A stretch of 6,344 bases of DNA from assembly GCA_007116405.1 (NCBI GenBank), contig SKIN01000017.1, positions 1-6,344 of the forward strand. The letters run 5' to 3'. Each line of letters begins with the position of its first letter. Position 1 is the first letter of the stretch. Both the position numbers and the translations under genes were made by a program. Source of the DNA: Candidatus Kaiserbacteria bacterium (lineage in GTDB: Bacteria > Patescibacteriota > Minisyncoccia > Phycocordibacterales > UBA12088). Positions 6,308 to 6,344 of this stretch are shown here, one piece after another. The notes beneath the pieces are model-generated. The model had not been told where the DNA came from, ran no database searches, and saw only the letters and a list, made by a program, of their open reading frames with translations.

Positions 6308-6337
6308 ACAAAGCCCGGCCTAAGTGCCGGGTTTTGT
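6308..6337 (+). terminator. Intrinsic terminator of the fasciclin gene
   Basis: ACAAAGCCCGGC (6308-6319) pairs with GCCGGGTTTTGT (6326-6337), with one G-T pair, around the loop CTAAGT. The T-run forms part of the descending stem. It lies 24 bases after the TAA at 6281-6283 and closes the unit. The last bases of the window hold no further feature that I can support. Confidence 0.85.
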
Positions 6338-6344
6338 CATGTGA

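Noticed and set aside
1..6344. CRISPR arrays, tRNA or rRNA genes, insertion sequences, phage or defence genes
   Set aside because: I saw no regularly spaced repeats, tRNA-like cloverleaf, transposase or terminal inverted repeats. Coding sequence with short regulated gaps accounts for nearly the whole window.

Overview
The window looks like ordinary bacterial chromosome from a compact genome. It has short intergenic gaps, a factor-independent terminator after four of its five genes, sigma70-type promoters and moderately high GC. TAG, TAA and TGA all end genes, and no TGA falls inside a gene, so this is the standard bacterial code (table 11) and not a TGA-recoded lineage. An ADP-forming acyl-CoA synthetase, a reduced phosphorylase-like enzyme, a small secreted fasciclin protein and a gene with no leader would fit a Patescibacteria/CPR-like or other small-genome fermenter. 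That placement is a weak inference from gene content only.

Layout. (1) Bases 1-137 hold the 3' end of an unrecognised gene on the + strand, closed by a hairpin terminator at 163-191. (2) A sigma70 promoter at 190-217 starts inside that terminator's T-tract. It drives a long + strand gene (266-2905) that fuses a complete ADP-forming acyl-CoA synthetase to a C-terminal GNAT acetyltransferase. (3) Two hairpin terminators lie back to back at 2919-2980, one for each of two converging genes. (4) On the - strand, 4720-3002 encodes a shortened GT35 (glycogen/alpha-glucan phosphorylase)-like protein in which the usual PLP-binding lysine is serine. (5) Upstream of it on the same strand, 5681-4791 encodes a MerR-type regulator with a cobalamin-binding domain of the CarH/LitR photoreceptor type. 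(6) Diverging from the regulator, 5756-6283 (+) encodes a secreted single-domain fasciclin (FAS1) protein, closed by a terminator at 6308-6337.

How the genes may work together. The regulator and the fasciclin gene share a 74-base divergent promoter region. It contains a near-perfect 20-bp inverted repeat that covers the -35 box of the regulator's own promoter. The simplest model is that the B12-dependent regulator controls itself, and possibly the surface/adhesion protein, through this site. The phosphorylase-like gene lies 70 bases downstream of the regulator with no terminator between them, so it may be co-transcribed, although a weak promoter of its own is also visible. The acyl-CoA synthetase-GNAT gene is a separate transcription unit and probably serves acetate/ATP energy metabolism.

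The most notable points are the PLP-lysine loss in an otherwise recognisable GT35 protein, the CarH-type Wx9EH signature with asparagine where the light-state axial histidine would be, the promoter geometry that predicts a leaderless regulator mRNA, and an ACD-GNAT fusion that keeps both catalytic histidines.
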